From Marivibrio halodurans (lineage in GTDB: Bacteria > Pseudomonadota > Alphaproteobacteria > UBA8366 > Aestuariispiraceae): a stretch of 64,000 nucleotides of DNA. Shown here one piece after another: positions 50,101-57,459 of the stretch. Position numbers and translations under genes: made by a program. The notes beneath the pieces are model-generated. The model was not told the DNA's origin, ran no database searches, and was given only the letters and a program-made list of their open reading frames with translations. Positions within the stretch are counted from its first letter, which is position 1. Every line of letters begins with the position of its first letter. The DNA lies in NCBI RefSeq assembly GCF_017963645.1, contig NZ_JAGMWN010000001.1, forward strand, positions 1 to 64,000, in the 5' to 3' direction.

Positions 50101-53100
50101 TTCCGGCCCCTTGGATGACGGGCAATGGCACCACGTCGCCGGAACCTACGATGCCGGTACTGGCGAACTCGTTTTCTATGTCGATGGCCAACGGGTCGAC
50201 GCGGGCGAATTGGAAGGCAATCTGACCGACGCCTCGGATGGCCTGATTTTCGGGCAGGCCGTGGGCGGCGGGGAGAATTTCACCGGCGAATTGGCGGAAA
50301 TTCGCCTCTGGGACGACGCGCGCGGCCCGGCGGAGGTGCTGGACGGCTATAACCTGCCCGCCCAGGGCGACGAGAGCGGGCTGGTCGGCCTGTGGCGCGG
50401 CGTGGAGGGGCCGGACCGCGCCGGCGTGGTGACCGACGGTACCGGCGGCCATGACGGCATGATTTCCGGCGGCGTCGATTTCACGGATGTCCTGCCGCCC
50501 TTGCAGTCGGCGGCGGACGGCACGGCGCACGCGATCGCGTTGGAGGGACGAACGGTCGGCGGCATCGCCACGGCCGACGATGTGGGGGGCGCGGTCTCCT
50601 TCGCCATCACCTCCGGCGGCGGCACGATCACCACCAGCGCCGACGGCCTGTTCCAGACCCAGGCGCTGGCGGCCGGGACGCTGCGCCTCGACACCCGCAC
50701 GGGCGAATGGGTGTTCGATGCCGCCTACGACGTAAGCGGCCCCGTCGGTTTCGAGATCACGGCCAGCGGCGATGATGGACGCACGGATGTCCAGCCGGTG
50801 ACGGTCATGATCCGCGACATGACCTTCGAGCCTCAGGTGAATGGCGGCGTGCTGTCCTTCGACAGCACGGATTTGGTGACGATGGGGCGCGGTCCTGACG
50901 ATGATCTGGCCATTACCGGGGACCTGACGGTCGAGATGTGGATCAATCCATCCGATCTGTCGGGGGGGCGGCTTCTTTCCTTCGGCGCGGACAACGGCGA
51001 GACGTCGGCGGACAATGTCCTCTACAGTCTCCATGTCTCGGAATCGGGCACGCTCACCTTCATTTCGGACACCGGTCAGCGCGATGCGCAGGTGGCGACG
51101 TTCGACGCCGTCGACCTGACCCAAGGGGCTTGGCAGCATGTCAGCGTCGTGCGCGACAATGGCGCCGGCGAATTGCGCCTCTATCTCAACGGCCAGATCG
51201 CGCAGACCCTGGACTATGCCGTGACCCCGACCGGCGGAGGGGCCGGGCAACTGGTGCTCGGCGCGGATACGGGCGGGGAGGGCGGCGGCTTTAGCGGCCT
51301 GATGGACGAAATCCGGGTCTGGTCGGGGGTCCGCGACGCGGACGCCATCCGCGCAGGCTACACTCACACGATCGACGATCCCGGCGGCGAAGGCGCCCTC
51401 AAGGGCTATTGGCGCGCGGATGACGGGAAGGGCGCGATCCTCCGTGATTCCAGCGCGAGCGGGAGCGACGGCGCGATCGCGGGCGCCGAATTCCTGGGTG
51501 GCCTCGGCAAGGCACTCTATTTCGACGGGACCGACGACATCGCCGTCGGCGACAGCTCGGCGACGACACGGACCTCGGACTACACGATCGAGACCTGGTT
51601 CAAATGGGACGGCGTCGATCGGTCCGAGGATCAGGCGATCGTCTTCAACGGCAGCTATTCGAATGGCGTCGGCATCGTGCTCGACCGCCAGTCCGGCACC
51701 GTCAACGAGATCGTCGCGGTCGTCGGCGATGAGAGCGTCAACGGCCAGTTCGTGGTGCAATCCGGCACCACGGTCGAGGCCGGCCGTTGGTACCATGTGG
51801 CGCTCGTCAACGAGGGGGGCGTTTTCCGCCTCTATGTCGATGGGGCGAAGGCCGGTCCGGACAGCGACGCGATGCAGACGGGGGGAGCGGTCGACGGATT
51901 CACGATCGGCGGGGCGCTACGCGACCAGAATGGCGAACTGACCCAGGAAAAGCATTTCGGCGGCGAGGTGGCCTCCGTCGCGGTCTGGGAGGACGCGCGG
52001 ACGCCGGCACAGATCATCGCCGACCGGCGCGGCGATATCGATCCGGGCGACGGCGATCTCGCGGCCTATTACCGGGCCGAGGATATGGCCGGCGATGCCA
52101 CGCTTGCGGACCGCGCGGGTGGACAGTCGCTCGCCGTCACCGACGCGCGGGTCGTCGATGCGATGCCGGAGGTTACCGGCTCCGCGATGGATGTGACCGC
52201 TGGCCTCAATGCCCATGGCTGGTTCGAGACCCATGAAATCGAGGGCACGGCCAGCTATACGCTCGCCGGGGGCGCGCTGAACGCTCAGGGCGCGATCCAG
52301 GCCGACCGCGTCGGCCGGGGATCGCTGATCATCGATCCGGATAGCGGCGCCTGGACCTTCATCCCGGCCGACGGGTTTGTCGGGGAACTCACCTTCACGA
52401 TGCAGGCGACGGGCTCGATATCCGGCGTCGATACGGAAAGCGTGACCTTCACCGTGCGGCAGGCGGCCGAGGATCAGGTCCTGCCGAATGTCGCGGGGGC
52501 CCAAATCGCGTTCGATGGGGACGACGTGGTGACGGTCGGAATGGACGAGAGCCTGCGCGTCACGGACGATCTGACGATCGAACTTTGGCTCAACCCCTCC
52601 GACCTGCCGGAGGCCGGCGAGGAGGCGGTGCTTCTCGGCCATGCCGGCGACGGCGAAGCGTCGGGCGACAATATTCTCTACAGCCTCGGCCTCGATAGCG
52701 CCGGCGACATCGTTTATCGCCAGGAGGGCGCGCAGAGCGGGGCGGTCGCGATCACCTTCTCGGATGTGGACCTGACGGCCGGGACCTGGGCGCATATCGC
52801 CCTGGTTCGTGACGGAGCCGAGAAAACGGTCAGCCTTTATCGTGACGGCGTGCTGGTCGGCGGCCCCTCCGGCTATGGCTACGCGCCGACCGGGGGCGGG
52901 ACGGGGACGCTTCGGATCGGCGGGGCGGCGCCGGGCGATGACGGCGGTTTCAAGGGCATGATGGACGATATCCGTCTGTTCGACGAGAAGCGCTCGGCGG
53001 CGGATATCGACGCCTATCATGATCGCGCGATCGATCCGGATAGCGCGGGGCTCCTTGCCAACTGGCGGGGCGCGTTGGGCGGCGACGGTCACCTTGTGGA

Positions 53101-56100
53101 TGCGACGGGTAACGGCCATGACGGTATTCTGGGCGGGCCGCTCGGCGCGGGCGGGGACATGCCGCGCGTGGTCGATCCGCCGGACCGGGCGCTTCGTTTC
53201 GACGGCTCGGACGATTCGCTCGCCATCGCGGACTCCCCGGACCTCTCCTCCGGCGATTTCACGCTCGAGGCCTGGTTCCGCACCGACGTGGATACCGGCC
53301 GCATACGCATCCTGACGAAGCCGCGTTCCGAAACCTTCAATGCGTCCTATAGCTTGCGGTTGGAGGATGGACGGGCGGTCTTCAACGTGCCCGTGTCGGA
53401 AGATCCGGATGGCGGGTCCGTGTTCAGCGAGGACAGCTATGCCGACGGCCAATGGCACCATATCGCCGGCACCTACGAGGCCACGACGGGCCGCGTGACC
53501 CTCTATGTCGATGGCGCGGTGCAGGGCGTGGTCACGCGCGAGGGCGCTGTTCTGGGCAGTTCCGAGGACCTCCATATCGGCTCCTATGACGGGGCATCGC
53601 AATATTTCGACGGCGAGATCGCCGATGTCCGCCTATGGACCGAGGCGCGTGACGCGGAATCGATCCACGATTCCATGAGCGGCCGGCTCGTCGGGGACGA
53701 GCAGGGACTTGCCGGCTATTGGCCGTTGGATGACGGCACGGCCGGCGCGACGCCGACCGGTTTCACCGACCGATCCGCGAACGGCAACGACGCGGCGGCG
53801 GCAAGCGCGCCCACCATCGTCGACACTGGACCGCCGATCGGCGGCGATCTGATGACGAGCGCGGTGAATGCGACGGCGACGGGGATTTGGGATGCCGCCC
53901 AATCGGTCGTGGGGACCGTGACCTATGGTTTGCAGGGCGGCACGGTCGGCGATGGTGTCGCCAGCCTTTCGACCGCGCACGGCACCGCCTATATCGCGAC
54001 CGCGACCGGGGCGTGGTGGTTCGTGCCCGATGCGGGCTTCACGGGAACGGACGGCTTCACCCTGACGGCGACAGGCGCGGAGAGCGGTTCGGTCACGCAG
54101 GACATGACCGTCGAGGTGACGGATCGCGTGCGCGATCCGCTCGTCGGTGGGGCGGCGTTGATGTTCGACGGGGGAACGGACGCGGTCCTGGCGCAGGATG
54201 TGTCGGGCCTGGGCGGCTCGGCTCTAACAATCGAGTTGTGGGTCAATCCGGCCGAGATCGAAGAGGTAGCGCAACAGCTCGTCAGCTACGCCACTTCGGG
54301 CGAGGCGGACGGCTTCGGCCTCGGCTTCGACGAAGCCGGCACGCCGCGCTTCTTCCTGAATTTCAACGGTGGAGACGACGCGGAAAGCTATGTCGCGGCG
54401 GAGGGTGTTTCGCTGCCGCCGGGGCAATGGAGCCATCTGGCGGTCAGTTGGGACGGGGCTACCGGTGCGACCAGTTTCTACGTCAATGGGGTCAAGGTCG
54501 CCGAAGGCAGCTATCAGTTCGGCGAGACGCTCGAGGCGTCGGGCACCCTCGCGCTCGGCCAGGATGCGGCGGACGGGGGCATCGAGGAAGGGGCGCGTTT
54601 CAAGGGCGCGCTCGACGAGGTGCGCATCTGGTCCGAGGTGCGGAGCGAGACGGAGATCGCCGCCGGTTTCGACCATCAGGTGAACCCGGGCGAGGCGGCG
54701 CTGGCCGTCTATTACACGGCCGATGGGCTACGCGGCGGGGTGCTGACGGATCTGAGCCCCCAGGGCAATGACGGCACCCTGGACGGTGCGTCCTTCGCGA
54801 CACTTCCGACTGCCGTGGCGCGGTTCGAGGCCGAGGACGCGAGCAATTTCATCGAGATCGATGTCGGCGGTTCGGCGAGCGCGCTCGACCTGACCGACCG
54901 CTTGACCATCGAAGGCTGGATCAAGCCGAACGGCCATAGCGAGGCGGCCCGGACGATCTTCGCCAAGGCTGGGGCCTATTCGCTCGTTCTCGACGGCAAT
55001 GGCGATCTGGTCTTCACCGGCCATGCGGGTGGGTTCTCGGGTAGCGTCGATTCCGACAAATCGCTGGCGGCCGATCGGTGGCAGCATGTCGCGGCCGTCT
55101 TCGAGAACGGCGTCGTGAGGCTCTATATCGATGGCGAGTTGGATAGGACCGCCACGTTGCGCGACGGCCAGAGCAACCCGATCGAAAGCCTCTCCGTCAC
55201 CACCGACAATGCCGCGATCGGCGGCATCGCCGAGGGCGACGGCACGGCGAGCGCGCTTTTCCTCGGCGACATGGGCGAGATACGCGTCTGGAGCGTTGCC
55301 CAGGACGCCAACGGCATTCACGCGCGCTATCAGCAGGCGATCGCTACCCCCGACGCCGAAACCGATCTCGCCGGCTATTGGCGGCTCGACGACATGGCGG
55401 ATGGCGTGGCGGACGATCTGGCGGGCGATCTGGACGGCCTCGCCCATGGCGGCATCGGCCCGGCGGAGGGCGGCGCGCCGTTGCATGGGCTTTCCATCCG
55501 GCTGGTGGAGGACATGGTGCATTCCGGCCTGTTCGACGCGGCCGGGGTTCCGGGGCAGCCGGTCTTCACCGTCGATGGCGGCAGCGTCTCGGGCGAGTAT
55601 CATGTCGCAAGCCTGACCGAGGGGACGATACGCATCCATCAGCAAACCGGCCATTGGACCTTCACCCCGGCGGCGAATTTCGCCGGGACGGCCGCCGATC
55701 TCTTTACCTTGCGCGCGACGGGTGACGGCGGGGCGGTCCGGAGCGCGACGATCTCGGCGAGCGTGACGGCGGCGCCGGAACTCTCCGTCGGCGCGTCGGG
55801 CGCGTCGCTGCGCTTCGACGGAGACGATATCGTCCGGGTGGAGGACGCCGCGACGCTCGACATCGCCGCCGGGCAGGACTTCACGGCCGAGATGTGGGTC
55901 TATTATAGCGGCGACGGCGCGGGCACCTTCATCGAGAAATGGGACGCCGGTGAAACGGGCGCCGGGTTCCGGGGGCTGATCGACGAGAGTGGGCGCGTTG
56001 CCTTCGAGATGAGCGACGGCGCCGGTACGGTACGCGTGACGGAAACGGCCGCGCTCGGGAAGAACGCCTGGCACCATATCGCCTTCACCGCCGACCGGGA

Positions 56101-57418
56101 CGGGCTGGGGACGATCCATATCGATGGAGAGGCCGGGGAATCGGCCGCGATCCATTCGCTTTCGGGGGCCGCGTTCGCGGATAGCGATCTGCTTTTCGGG
56201 GACAGCGCGCTCGCGAGCATGAATGGTTTCGAGGGCGGCCTGGATGAAATCCGGTTCTGGAAGACGCTGCGCGCGGCGGGCGAGATCGCGGCCGACCGGG
56301 ATACCCAGCTCTCGGGCACCGAGGCGGGGTTGGAGGGCTATTGGCGCTTCGACGATGTCGGGGGCGACGGCGTGGCCGACAGCACCAGCGTCAACGCGCA
56401 CGACGGGATCGTCGGCGAGGCGGCGGCGGTGCCCTTCGCGCTGCCCGATCTCGGCCGCGCCGCCACCTTCTCGGGCACCAGCGGAGGGCAGCTTACCGGC
56501 GGCGATATCCTGGATGTCGGGGGCGGAAACCTGTCCGTATCCGCCTGGGTACGGTTCGACGATACCGGGTCGGCGCAGACGATCCTCTCGAAGGGGGACA
56601 GGAACGCCACCGGCGGCGGTTGGGCGATCAAGCTTGACGATGACGGAAACCTCACGGTCGAGGTCGGCAGCACGCTGACCTATTCGATGACGCGGTCGAT
56701 CGATGTCGCCGGGCTGAATGGCTGGCACCATGTCGGCTTCACCTATGGCCGGGACGGCAACGATCTGGAGCTTGCCGCCTATCTCGACGGGCATGGAGGC
56801 GGTTGGGCGGAGGACGAAACCGGCGTTTTCTCCATCATCGATCTCCTGGGTGGGAACTACAGCTTCTCGAACCTTCGGGAATTCACCATCGGCGCGCGGG
56901 ACAACGGCCTGGACTACGATCAACACTTCACCGGCGCGGTCGACGAGGTGCAGATCCACGACGTGATCCTCGGTCCGGGCGGGATGCGGGACGCCATGGC
57001 GGGGCCGATCGCCAACCCGCAGGGCGATTCCGATCTTGTCGCCTATTACCGCTTCGATGAGCAAAGTGGGGTCGCGCTCGATTCCTCCGCCTCGGGCAAT
57101 GACCTCGTCGGCGCGGTCACTCGAACGAATGCGGCCCCGGAGATCGAGGGATATGCCTTGAGCGTCGCCGGTGGCAACACGATCGGCGGCGTGCTCGACG
57201 GTGGGGATACGGGCGGGAACGCATCCCCCTTCTCGGTCGGGGACGAGGCCGAGAACGGGACGGTCGAGGTCGATGCCGAAACCGGCGCCTGGTCCTACCG
57301 GCCGGACGGTCAGTTCACCGGCGAGGATAGCTTCAGTTTCCAGGTGACCGATGCCTCGGGTACGGTCACCGAGAGGAAGATTTCGGTGCAGGTCACCGAG
57401 GGCATTGGGCCGGTCTAG
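38180..57418 (+). CDS. Giant type I secreted FecR-RTX-LamG adhesin-like protein
   Basis: One uninterrupted 6412-residue protein (over 600 kDa). The order is: FecR-like domain (about 155-310, with TPVATIGVRGTAG); acidic D/E/G linker (about 357-540) and Gly/Ser/Thr linker; two copies of an RTX-containing block (about 661-1315, GGxGxD nonapeptides); LamG 1 (about 1331-1527); cadherin-like segments; a beta-helix-like region (about 1792-2410); then LamG 2-15 (from about 2550) interleaved with cadherin-like modules to the C terminus. LamG marks are WHHVA, LYVDG, DEVRLW and GYWxLD. I noticed only one Cys (in LamG 2). There is no N-terminal signal peptide, consistent with type I export by the ABC and HlyD proteins downstream. 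GTG 38180 is weakly supported and ATG 38315 is an alternative. Likely role: surface adhesion or carbohydrate binding. Confidence 0.92.
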   Translation: MAARGEDSRGGFAGGYGLGTAGGGEIGGDGGPVSHLIRVPSSEGDMSAGGTVPPLSLARAVALSDDGAALPADFLVDARYAREVHDLVLSDPAGGARLRIVDYFDRPLPPPLADAAGRQLSAHVVERLAGPRAPGQVAQNQLDQSADDGALGAPIGSVTETTGTVTIARADGSTVQAEAGLRVYQDDRIETPPGGAIGLSFNDGSSFSLGGDARVVLDELIYQPGSDSSMVLNLVKGSFSFVSGQIAKTGDENMAVVTPVATIGVRGTAGAGTVNEVVLLPEDGPDGQPILGEISFRTQAGETILNQPNQRTFANSPFDPPSLPETLSDTDIQTRFGESLGYLPGDIPASRGAREQRNNDGASGEGDGASGDGGGDDDGGDAQDGADDGAEGGEDGDGQDGDTEAAAEEGADGEEGEENAEDEEDAVDPDADPDADIEDGDQQDGAADDDAAADDADDAGDDGQDGTGGETDEDGAFLEDRDDTQLAQFEDGEGAGEGDDDEEAAESDPEGEGEDSDSADLLDEIDFGEDTGPVEQPGQQAGTQTTPGQETGATKKPTSVAGKQGGDVAGGDQEVAGGGIDTTGGSGLSKSSGGGSSSVGGGSQSIGGTGPGTTGGTLSQTGTGLDQEEDGLLLDEDRTDGPLTDGTDESAGGTTIVETAITFTGGGGSDRVTGGSLPDVIDGGGGNDVLLGGGGNDRLTGGAGNDVVAGGSGSDTLVGGSGEGDDIYVGGDMVEANGIVSGLGTDDSAEDEIIFTSATQGITVNLGDGSAVFSLPGASTSALAAQLGGGLTVNQFGGAYGAQTGTDLIYGVENIESGVGNDHLTGDSKANRIIAGAGNDIIAGWDGKSGTGPGADRIQAGAGNDQVTYFAGYAGNSAVTLDGGTGNDTLKLATAMSVGLNTLNAAADGFETVSLASGGGTLSVGAGDVAAFLGAAGTLTVTGGTGTVSLTGAWSATGTATDAAGLSYRLFSDGGSVIRVQSALSVPGQPLVATGGATAESFTGTALADRIDGRGGDDLIDGGLGADTLEGGAGDDVVIGGGGADTLIAGEGAGDDIYVGGAASRSGMTITALGADTESDTAIYTSATQGVTVNLGDGAAVFGLNGADSARLQARLGGSLSLSQAGGAYGAQTGTDALFGVENIQSGVGADDLTGSSAANRIVSGAGNDRIAGWDGYSGNGPGSDVIDAGAGDDRVTWFSGYAGDSAVTLTGGQGTDTLMLASYTGANLSDIAARASGFEVIGLQDSDSSLTVDAASLASFAGTGTLTVTGDDGYVHFNGSGWNVVESGTDAAGTVYQLIRNGNATIRLEGGVDASGINLPPVVLEGQGLALSFDTAGEAATGQFGALDHTTDFTIELSFAWDGTHTGEDQLLFYVGLPGPVQPQIQGEGEFPPMMANGFGLKLIDDGANGYKLAGVVNGTTHLESAITVTADTLHHVALVNDDGTFRLVVDGTDQSVTNQNSFVNTPSTFLSVGGMPTTSDQSFFGQIDDVRVWSMARGTADIAGDRATLLTGEEGALVHYFRFDEDGSFRDVVTGGPLSSQGADHVASDAPLATIKLSEDPSGGVALSLAGVDDPDGSPSDELSVTLSLPNGYFFMEDAGESGVGFESVTGIETDTLVLTGTRAALNHTLRNGFVHFSPAPDFSGTATLTVTADDNDPGGAATDSATFTLRIEPVLDDIQSSLKQTYMRGPGEVLDLSGVFTTADTDGSETLSVTITGVPEGGSFNAGTEIYPGTIVVSGADLGTLAFTAPADSLDPVALSFIVNAAEGDETATAFYSTTLSLELTDTTFDYGAEGEGNLLFLADSWSEGTVPGTGNAVTIDTEGFFTLSTGESLALGSLDVLGGAGIEVAGGSLSTAFGMTFGDTYGGHGELNVTGGTLDTGNVGADLYGEFLWTGGTISGGTISIVNDGYYTGGYATLDGTMTLDGAALVLDGGSDHEIAEDTRLLGGGTLTNGGTLAIAQNVTIAPTLIQQEGAEATFTADGAHGYLALTGGAENAGTFVIAGAQAGTLSLGGGERFVNEAGGVVRIAGTYSNDQFSLRGLFDNRGTVLIDSDAIFETGTGITLTTLDTSEGGVTVSSGNALEFGAGTTLSLGSDSMLDGGGTLRWTGGQAVVRVDSDYSWTSTSLDMEVDAAAVTFTGSGTFRNQGDLTLGVADDVFDVAFVNDAQGTLELRAPGSVTDATLSIREGLTNAGALTLAGGSAATGNQALTLSIADGAALVNQEGATFTIAHGDQTGDTARILGDVVNHGVIEIADGVRVTGDVTNNGTIGVASDAELTIDGATGGNIAGSGTILGSGTLSFVNGATLSTLGTLDLLTGGLTVRGIDAALSALSLDITDVETIETLTVDTLDLTGSETLTLDFENASEAAGTYRIVNYDGHDSETDGSFETVSTNLDDALYDVSLVYGANGIDAVVRAKPRISGAGSVLGDEDAAIAITGLSILDADAGGTDVLTLDLQVSNGTLHLSDGAESGVTIMQNDGAQVRVTGTLAQINGFLGGAGAVTYRGDVNFHGTDSIDLSVTDADGLTGSGSIGVTVASVDDVGLVDLSYLAFDGVDDHLDVGDVDAADITGALTIEVRANLTTAPGAGDLATLASKWGGYGEHSYWFGIDGDTGKLRLVLSGDGGEDETVFLSDHVVEAGVWAQYSVVVDPQAESVTFHVNGGQVGAAQPWTGSIHSCDGDFVIGANDDGAGGRQHHFEGGIAEVRLWADAHDPAGDHGGLLQGDESGLAGYWRLDAVDDGLVPDRTDNGNDAAAAHGPPVERTAANALLDGGDDWIDIPVGAAAATGTGDFTWEGWVRTSGREGAILSIGDAQGGAAGTLYVDGDGMLAFAPGYDAPSTVGGDAVDDGAWHHVAVRYEGSSGGTLQLFVDGAASGDPGEYGLDISGDMAAIGRLVDGGMSFEGAIADFRVWNDARTDAEIDFHKDGRLTGEEDGLAGYWPLDEGNGAIAADRSGEGNHGTARGGVGWANGGTSPPVVPGEASVALDGNGDHIDLGSDAALFPGGTSFTLESWVRIDAGAVAGGHAQIFSIGTMTAEGRIDLRVVQGTGTVTFTTYGYSANANSAVSVADGQWHHVAAVYDATTQQARIYIDGEASGAPVDWSAHQPNITAGTAVMGRNTGGDNPFVGQYSEARIWNDARTAGEIADNYLDRLSGAEDGLVGYWPFNEEGGSSAANSVPGGTDATLQGDAWFQGPDSESPVVTGSGGPSVDPAGTVVIDEDQTLRGRMSAGDVEGTPTFALTGADGVDGGTATKALDHGTVTLDIATGEWTYSPNADATGSDSFTVTVAGATSGSDSQTYAVTLDPVADAPRIAAVGGNALDIDAGEAISVPHDAALDPGTGSFTVEAWVDFDEISGTSDIDTIVGKISGAAGWVIQAEGDALVVRVSAGPTENAAQSYDISGLSGWHHLALVVDRTTGTVRGYLDGSNAGWSDGGAGAVDNDISGFGAIGSTARLGIGGRFDEQGTIESESALEGQIDEVRLWSTARSESDLQDYSTLRLGAGEDGLVAIYGFEWPDAPGYDLTGNGHDGVSHGDPDPVESGAPVTGYTLAEDSVDISLHGLSIVDPDGDGGELTVVIAVERGRLDLDAGIASGILAAEVVGNGTGKLIVTASAEAIARTLATGGGLIYTADPGASGIDRLQVTVNDGTAITRKSFDIAIAAEDEGVRVTGGALQFDGIDDVAEAAELGDVSSSGDGFTIEGWVNSAASGGGSLFALTGADGTLTIGLDEAGYLMAMQDLGDGGNVESQVNVADGLWHHVAVSFEGGSVRFHVDGRLMSTVDDFMPSVGEGARLILGENGFGGGSFEGMMDEVRLWDGARTDAQIGASHDRQLVGDEAGLRAYYRFDEQLLDEVSDSSGNGHDLRLGGIGGSDEAAPDLINDLGGALSFDGTGSVTVAEDPALDVASFTIETWFRSTTDDRAGSARMVLKPDISNEVPQYSLVLDNGVPRFVVHGGTDGVEQRVLSHSGPLDDGQWHHVAGTYDAGTGELVFYVDGQRVDAGELEGNLTDASDGLIFGQAVGGGENFTGELAEIRLWDDARGPAEVLDGYNLPAQGDESGLVGLWRGVEGPDRAGVVTDGTGGHDGMISGGVDFTDVLPPLQSAADGTAHAIALEGRTVGGIATADDVGGAVSFAITSGGGTITTSADGLFQTQALAAGTLRLDTRTGEWVFDAAYDVSGPVGFEITASGDDGRTDVQPVTVMIRDMTFEPQVNGGVLSFDSTDLVTMGRGPDDDLAITGDLTVEMWINPSDLSGGRLLSFGADNGETSADNVLYSLHVSESGTLTFISDTGQRDAQVATFDAVDLTQGAWQHVSVVRDNGAGELRLYLNGQIAQTLDYAVTPTGGGAGQLVLGADTGGEGGGFSGLMDEIRVWSGVRDADAIRAGYTHTIDDPGGEGALKGYWRADDGKGAILRDSSASGSDGAIAGAEFLGGLGKALYFDGTDDIAVGDSSATTRTSDYTIETWFKWDGVDRSEDQAIVFNGSYSNGVGIVLDRQSGTVNEIVAVVGDESVNGQFVVQSGTTVEAGRWYHVALVNEGGVFRLYVDGAKAGPDSDAMQTGGAVDGFTIGGALRDQNGELTQEKHFGGEVASVAVWEDARTPAQIIADRRGDIDPGDGDLAAYYRAEDMAGDATLADRAGGQSLAVTDARVVDAMPEVTGSAMDVTAGLNAHGWFETHEIEGTASYTLAGGALNAQGAIQADRVGRGSLIIDPDSGAWTFIPADGFVGELTFTMQATGSISGVDTESVTFTVRQAAEDQVLPNVAGAQIAFDGDDVVTVGMDESLRVTDDLTIELWLNPSDLPEAGEEAVLLGHAGDGEASGDNILYSLGLDSAGDIVYRQEGAQSGAVAITFSDVDLTAGTWAHIALVRDGAEKTVSLYRDGVLVGGPSGYGYAPTGGGTGTLRIGGAAPGDDGGFKGMMDDIRLFDEKRSAADIDAYHDRAIDPDSAGLLANWRGALGGDGHLVDATGNGHDGILGGPLGAGGDMPRVVDPPDRALRFDGSDDSLAIADSPDLSSGDFTLEAWFRTDVDTGRIRILTKPRSETFNASYSLRLEDGRAVFNVPVSEDPDGGSVFSEDSYADGQWHHIAGTYEATTGRVTLYVDGAVQGVVTREGAVLGSSEDLHIGSYDGASQYFDGEIADVRLWTEARDAESIHDSMSGRLVGDEQGLAGYWPLDDGTAGATPTGFTDRSANGNDAAAASAPTIVDTGPPIGGDLMTSAVNATATGIWDAAQSVVGTVTYGLQGGTVGDGVASLSTAHGTAYIATATGAWWFVPDAGFTGTDGFTLTATGAESGSVTQDMTVEVTDRVRDPLVGGAALMFDGGTDAVLAQDVSGLGGSALTIELWVNPAEIEEVAQQLVSYATSGEADGFGLGFDEAGTPRFFLNFNGGDDAESYVAAEGVSLPPGQWSHLAVSWDGATGATSFYVNGVKVAEGSYQFGETLEASGTLALGQDAADGGIEEGARFKGALDEVRIWSEVRSETEIAAGFDHQVNPGEAALAVYYTADGLRGGVLTDLSPQGNDGTLDGASFATLPTAVARFEAEDASNFIEIDVGGSASALDLTDRLTIEGWIKPNGHSEAARTIFAKAGAYSLVLDGNGDLVFTGHAGGFSGSVDSDKSLAADRWQHVAAVFENGVVRLYIDGELDRTATLRDGQSNPIESLSVTTDNAAIGGIAEGDGTASALFLGDMGEIRVWSVAQDANGIHARYQQAIATPDAETDLAGYWRLDDMADGVADDLAGDLDGLAHGGIGPAEGGAPLHGLSIRLVEDMVHSGLFDAAGVPGQPVFTVDGGSVSGEYHVASLTEGTIRIHQQTGHWTFTPAANFAGTAADLFTLRATGDGGAVRSATISASVTAAPELSVGASGASLRFDGDDIVRVEDAATLDIAAGQDFTAEMWVYYSGDGAGTFIEKWDAGETGAGFRGLIDESGRVAFEMSDGAGTVRVTETAALGKNAWHHIAFTADRDGLGTIHIDGEAGESAAIHSLSGAAFADSDLLFGDSALASMNGFEGGLDEIRFWKTLRAAGEIAADRDTQLSGTEAGLEGYWRFDDVGGDGVADSTSVNAHDGIVGEAAAVPFALPDLGRAATFSGTSGGQLTGGDILDVGGGNLSVSAWVRFDDTGSAQTILSKGDRNATGGGWAIKLDDDGNLTVEVGSTLTYSMTRSIDVAGLNGWHHVGFTYGRDGNDLELAAYLDGHGGGWAEDETGVFSIIDLLGGNYSFSNLREFTIGARDNGLDYDQHFTGAVDEVQIHDVILGPGGMRDAMAGPIANPQGDSDLVAYYRFDEQSGVALDSSASGNDLVGAVTRTNAAPEIEGYALSVAGGNTIGGVLDGGDTGGNASPFSVGDEAENGTVEVDAETGAWSYRPDGQFTGEDSFSFQVTDASGTVTERKISVQVTEGIGPV
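40160..42130 (+). repeat. Tandem duplication of a ~987-bp RTX block inside the giant gene
   Basis: Each copy (329 residues) has RTX nonapeptides (GGGGNDVLLGGGGNDRL in the first), then GDDIYVGG, TSATQG-TVNLGDG and GGAYGAQTGTD, a second RTX run with GAGND-IAGWDG and a closing FAGYAGNSAVTL-type strand. The GCCTATG of GGAYGAQ occurs at 40574 and again at 41561. The copies have diverged, so this is an old duplication. RTX repeats bind calcium and fold outside the cell. Confidence 0.8.
49205..57410 (+). repeat. Five-fold LamG-LamG-cadherin-like super-repeat (~1.64 kb period)
   Basis: Two LamG domains followed by one cadherin-like module repeat five times. The module's 'TGxW' turn (TGEWVF, SGAWTF, TGAWWF, TGHWTF, TGAWSY) occurs near 50691, 52332, 53997, 55630 and 57270, that is, every 1633-1665 bp. 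One earlier module (47990) precedes an irregular unit. The gene ends right after the fifth module. Confidence 0.8.
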
Positions 57419-57459
57419 AAACGCGGCGGCGGTCGATCGGCGAAGGAACGGTTCGGGGC

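Noticed and set aside
38177-57064. Very long minus-strand open frames (up to about 1040 codons) opposite the giant gene
   Set aside because: They are the expected antisense shadow of a GC-rich gene with strong third-position bias. They have no domain signatures, no ribosome-binding sites, and the composition is Arg/Gly/Asp-rich as for reversed codons.
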